A stretch of DNA of 64,000 nt, from the NCBI GenBank assembly GCA_907165065.1, contig OU015542.1, forward strand, positions 1,054,001 through 1,118,000, given 5' to 3'. Under the pieces are notes generated by a model. The model ran no database searches, was not told the DNA's origin, and saw only the letters and a list, made by a program, of their open reading frames with translations. Shown one piece after another: positions 60,901 through 64,000 of the stretch; the first letter of the stretch is position 1, and each line of letters opens with the position of its first letter. A program made the translations under genes and the position numbers. This DNA comes from Caprimulgus europaeus. Lineage: Eukaryota > Chordata > Aves > Caprimulgiformes > Caprimulgidae.

Positions 60901-63252
60901 ACTGATCACTTTGCTTCCATCTTAATATAACTTCAAAGCTATTTTGAACAAGGAAAGGAAATTCTTGCCATCACAAAAGAAAGAAAAACGCTACTAAAAG
61001 CCAAACCTCAAGAGAGTCAGTGACTGCTCTGAGTGAACAGTGTGACAGAGGCATCTGAGACATCTTGCTAAGAAAGGTACCAGGCTTCCCTAGATTGTAA
61101 TTAGAGAAGGAACAAGTTCAAAGAAATAAAAATACAGAGATTTCTTTTTTCTTGCTTTACAAGTCTTTATTTTGATTATAATGCTTTGATCATTCTGCTA
61201 AAGGACTTCTAGTTGCAGTGAGATTTTAGATCTTTGGCTTCAAATTCCTGAAAAGCATAACTACAAACAGTCAGACTGAGTCAAATCCTTGAGATATTGG
61301 CAATGGACAGTAAGAAGATGTTTCAGCCTGATGCCCGGGTGAAAACTGGGGAAAACATATCATATCAGTCCAAGAAAAATAAAATCATGAGACTTGGGGG
61401 TCTCAGGTTTTGGGGCAGTAGAAGAGTAAACCATGTCGCAAGGTCACAGTCCTGCTGGGAACAAGTTGAAGGGACACAATTTAATATAAAAAGAAGAAAG
61501 ACCACAAATTAATCATGGATTGACCTGCAGGGAACATTTCAAATAGTGAAGTTTTGAATCTAGGTGGCAAGGACAGATCAAGAACCAGTGTCAAGAATCT
61601 GGAACCAGTCTAATCCGGATTAAAACTGAAACACCAGTCAGGAATATTAGTTTACCTGCTTCTGGAAGAATGCAATAAGATGGATGTCTTCCTAAAATAT
61701 ATACCATAGTTCATCCACAAATGGTCAATGCATGAAGGAGCTATGTTCTCTGTCCTGTGGGATGTGGCAGACTGGAAGATGACATGGCTTCCTTCTGGAG
61801 AAGCCACGAGACAAATCTCTGATGTTTTATGGTTTTTACTGACCAAGATGTATCAAATTGACTTGCTAGAAAATGATGTATTAAAACTAAAAAGCACAAC
61901 AGAAGTGAGCTAAAGAGTGAAGAAATTTATTTTGGTGGAAACAGGCAAAGCTTCAGAAAACAGCATCATTACCGGTATGAAGACTGGTATTTGAGGAATA
62001 TCTGAGATAAGAATTTATTCACCTGTTCTTGGTGATGCCATGATTTTAAAAAAAATATTAGGACAGAAACTGCTGAAAGTATCCAGCATGTCTCACCACA
62101 CATTTGCCCAGCCAGCACTGCTCAGCACAGAGCGATGTGGACACCAGCATGGGACACAGCTGGCTGCAGATTAGAGAACACAGTCCATTCCTTAAGTCTT
62201 ATTGCTGTTGCCAAAGGAAAGGGGTCAATGTCTTTGCTGGCAGCTGCTTTCCCACAATGAAATGTAAAACTTAAGACCCAGACCATCCAACTGCTCTGAT
62301 CGAGGGGAAGATGCTCCCTGGTTGGAGGAGGACCTGGGACCTGGCTTCAGGGAGTGGTGCCCACAGCCACCCCTTCTAGATCAGGACCTGTCCCCACAGC
62401 AAGTCTCCCTCCTGATTTTTGGGAGCTCTCTCTGTGCAGCATTTGGATTTGGGGTGGTGGTTCTGTCTGTGTTCAACTTAAGAGGGGGCTGGAGAAGGGA
62501 GGTGGTGTGTATCTGCTCAGGTACTGTGATGCTGTGCAGTGGAGTACTTAAATGTGACAGTGTCTGTAATTAGCTATTAAGCCAAACAACTAAAGTTCAT
62601 ACAAGGCTGTGAAAGACTATTTCTAATGATATTGACATTATTCTACCCACATTCTCGCTTGCATGTTTTCTATTAAGATTATTTATATGCCCCTTAAAGA
62701 CAGGGCCTCTATTTACTATTCCAAGACAGTAGCATTAGCTTTATCTAATGGGACATTTCAGCTGTTAAACATGGAGCAGTGGCAGTTTCAGTGCACTTGA
62801 GCTACTTAGACATTAACTACAGCAACAAGCTGAAGAGAATTAAAGACAAATAATTAATGTGCTGCTTCATTGTTTGTCAGAAGTGATTTCTTCAGACGGG
62901 AAATGGATCTTAAGACCAACTTTACAAATGTGAAGTAATCCTGGATCTGAAAATAAATCTCCTTCTGTAAAATTAGGCAATAATTTCTGCTGGGAATGAA
63001 AGCTGATCAGAAAGACACCTCCAAGCCATGTTGAGCTCTGATCCCAGTACCTAATTCTAATTCTTGCTTTATTTAAATTTGTCCACTTTGGAAAATATTC
63101 ACAATATTCCTAACACAGAAGAGGAAAATATTTTTTCATTACGTTTCTCTTCTTGGCTTTCATCTGTCATTTCCAACCTTTTCTTCTTGGTTCATGGTCT
63201 TGAGAGATTAATCTTGGGTATGATTTCTGTCAGCTGGTTATGCCATTAGATC
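60901..63252. other. Unique non-coding stretch with candidate conserved block
   Basis: No gene recognised. 62570-62900 is AT-rich with many ATTA-type words, a SOX-like ATTGTT word near 62869 and an AATAATTAATG word near 62850, compatible with a regulatory element. The remaining frames are short and random-looking. Confidence 0.5.
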
Positions 63253-64000
63253 ATAAAATCATAAAATGTTGTGAGTTGGAAGGGACCCACAAGGATCATC
63301 CAGTCTAACTCTTGTTTTAGCCGATGACAATCCCAACATTCAGACCATGTGTCTTAAGGCCTTGGCCAAATGCTGCTGGAATCTTGTCAGGCTTGGGGCC
63401 ATGAGCACCTCCCTGGGAAGCCTGTGCAAGTGCTCCACCACCCTCTGCCTCAAGAACCTTTTCCTCATGGCCAACCTCAGCCTCCCCTGCCACATCTTCC
63501 TGCCATGTCCTCTGCTCCTGGCCTTGGTGGCCAGAGAGAAGAACTCAGCGCCTGCCCCTCCTCTGCCCCTGGGGAGGAAGTTCCAGACCGCCAGGAGATC
63601 TCCTCTCAGTCTCCTCTTCTCCAGGCTGAACAAACCAAGTGACTTCAGCCTCTCCTCACACCCTTCCCCTCCAAACCCTTCCCCAATGTTGTGTCCCTCC
63701 TCTGGACACTCTTCAGCAGCTTTAGATCCTCTTTATCCTGTGGTGCCCAAAACTGCCCCCAGTACTGGAGGTGAGGCCGCCCCAGCGCAGAGCAGAGCGG
63801 GACGATCCCTTCCCTCCCCTGGCTCACAGTGCAGTGCTGGATGCCTCCAGGTCACGGGTGTCCCTCTTGCCAGGACACACTGCTGGCTCATGTCCAACTT
63901 GCCATTGACCAGAACCCCCAGGTCCCTCACCGCAGGGCTGCTCTCCAGCCTCTCCTTCCCCAGGTTGTGTGTGTGTCCAGGGTTGCCATATCCCAGCTGC
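63253..64000 (-). mobile_element. CR1 LINE, divergent subfamily, runs off the right edge
   Basis: The plus strand begins 'CATAAAATCATAAAATGTTG' (octamers with TTTT in place of TTCT) and 'GAGTTGGAAGGGACCCACAA', then reversed ORF2. Minus frames keep '[20 protein letters not shown]' (63340-63633), 'LCSALGRPHLQYWGQFWAPQ' (63645-63827) and 'MRDLGVLVNGKLDMSQQC' (63733-63930). The three frames overlap or are offset, so at least two frameshifts are present. The region is GC-rich (with a GTGTGTGTGTGT run near 63966) compared with its neighbours. The element continues beyond the window. Confidence 0.94.

Noticed and set aside
1-64000. CRISPR array, prokaryotic operon or phage-like system
   Set aside because: No regularly spaced repeats with unique spacers, no ribosome binding site/operon organisation, and pervasive avian-type CR1 repeats point to vertebrate nuclear DNA.

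Overview
The window looks like non-coding nuclear DNA from a bird. The main evidence is the repeat content. At least fifteen copies of the avian-type CR1 non-LTR retrotransposon can be recognised by their 3' ends (octamer tails built on ATTCTATG, and the conserved block encoding [11 protein letters not shown]). There are also two LTRs whose layout matches avian endogenous retroviruses, plus a third weaker one. No bacterial gene organisation, tRNA, rRNA, CRISPR array or intact host protein-coding gene was found. Most open frames are short and look like chance ORFs. The only frames with recognisable protein similarity are decayed CR1 ORF2 pieces.

Layout. Positions 1-15200 are mostly unique sequence. 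They hold an old CR1 piece near 5.7 kb, a solo LTR at 8206-8582 with a perfect 6-bp target-site duplication, and a CR1 3' end at 11951-12362. From 15200 to 17243 lies a degraded CR1 in plus orientation. It is split by a second solo LTR (16168-16792) and carries a G-quadruplex-like tract (15361-15389). From 17.2 to 30.4 kb there are short CR1 pieces, an LTR-like block around 21.45-22.04 kb, a CR1 fragment next to TATA-bearing sequence near 23.2 kb, and an old CR1 at 26890-28165 that still shows several reverse-transcriptase segments. From 30.4 to 48.5 kb the sequence is largely unique and AT-rich, with two CR1 fragments. From 48.5 to 64 kb CR1 density is highest. This part includes a copy of about 1.1 kb with readable RT motifs (48990-50130), a CR1 interrupted by a pentanucleotide microsatellite (48484-48740), and a copy running off the right edge (63253-64000).

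Interpretation. The repeats form at least two age layers: old, indel-ridden CR1s, all on the plus strand, and less decayed CR1 3' ends, mostly on the minus strand. Several unique AT-rich blocks dense in homeodomain-like TAATTA/ATTA words (for example 51.36-51.77, 53.74-53.99 and 62.57-62.90 kb) look like candidate conserved non-coding elements, but this cannot be shown without alignment. The window fits a gene desert or a very large intron. I found no convincing evidence of a new biological system. The most useful leads are the nested insertions, the hairpins at CR1 boundaries, the microsatellite inside CR1, and the candidate regulatory blocks.
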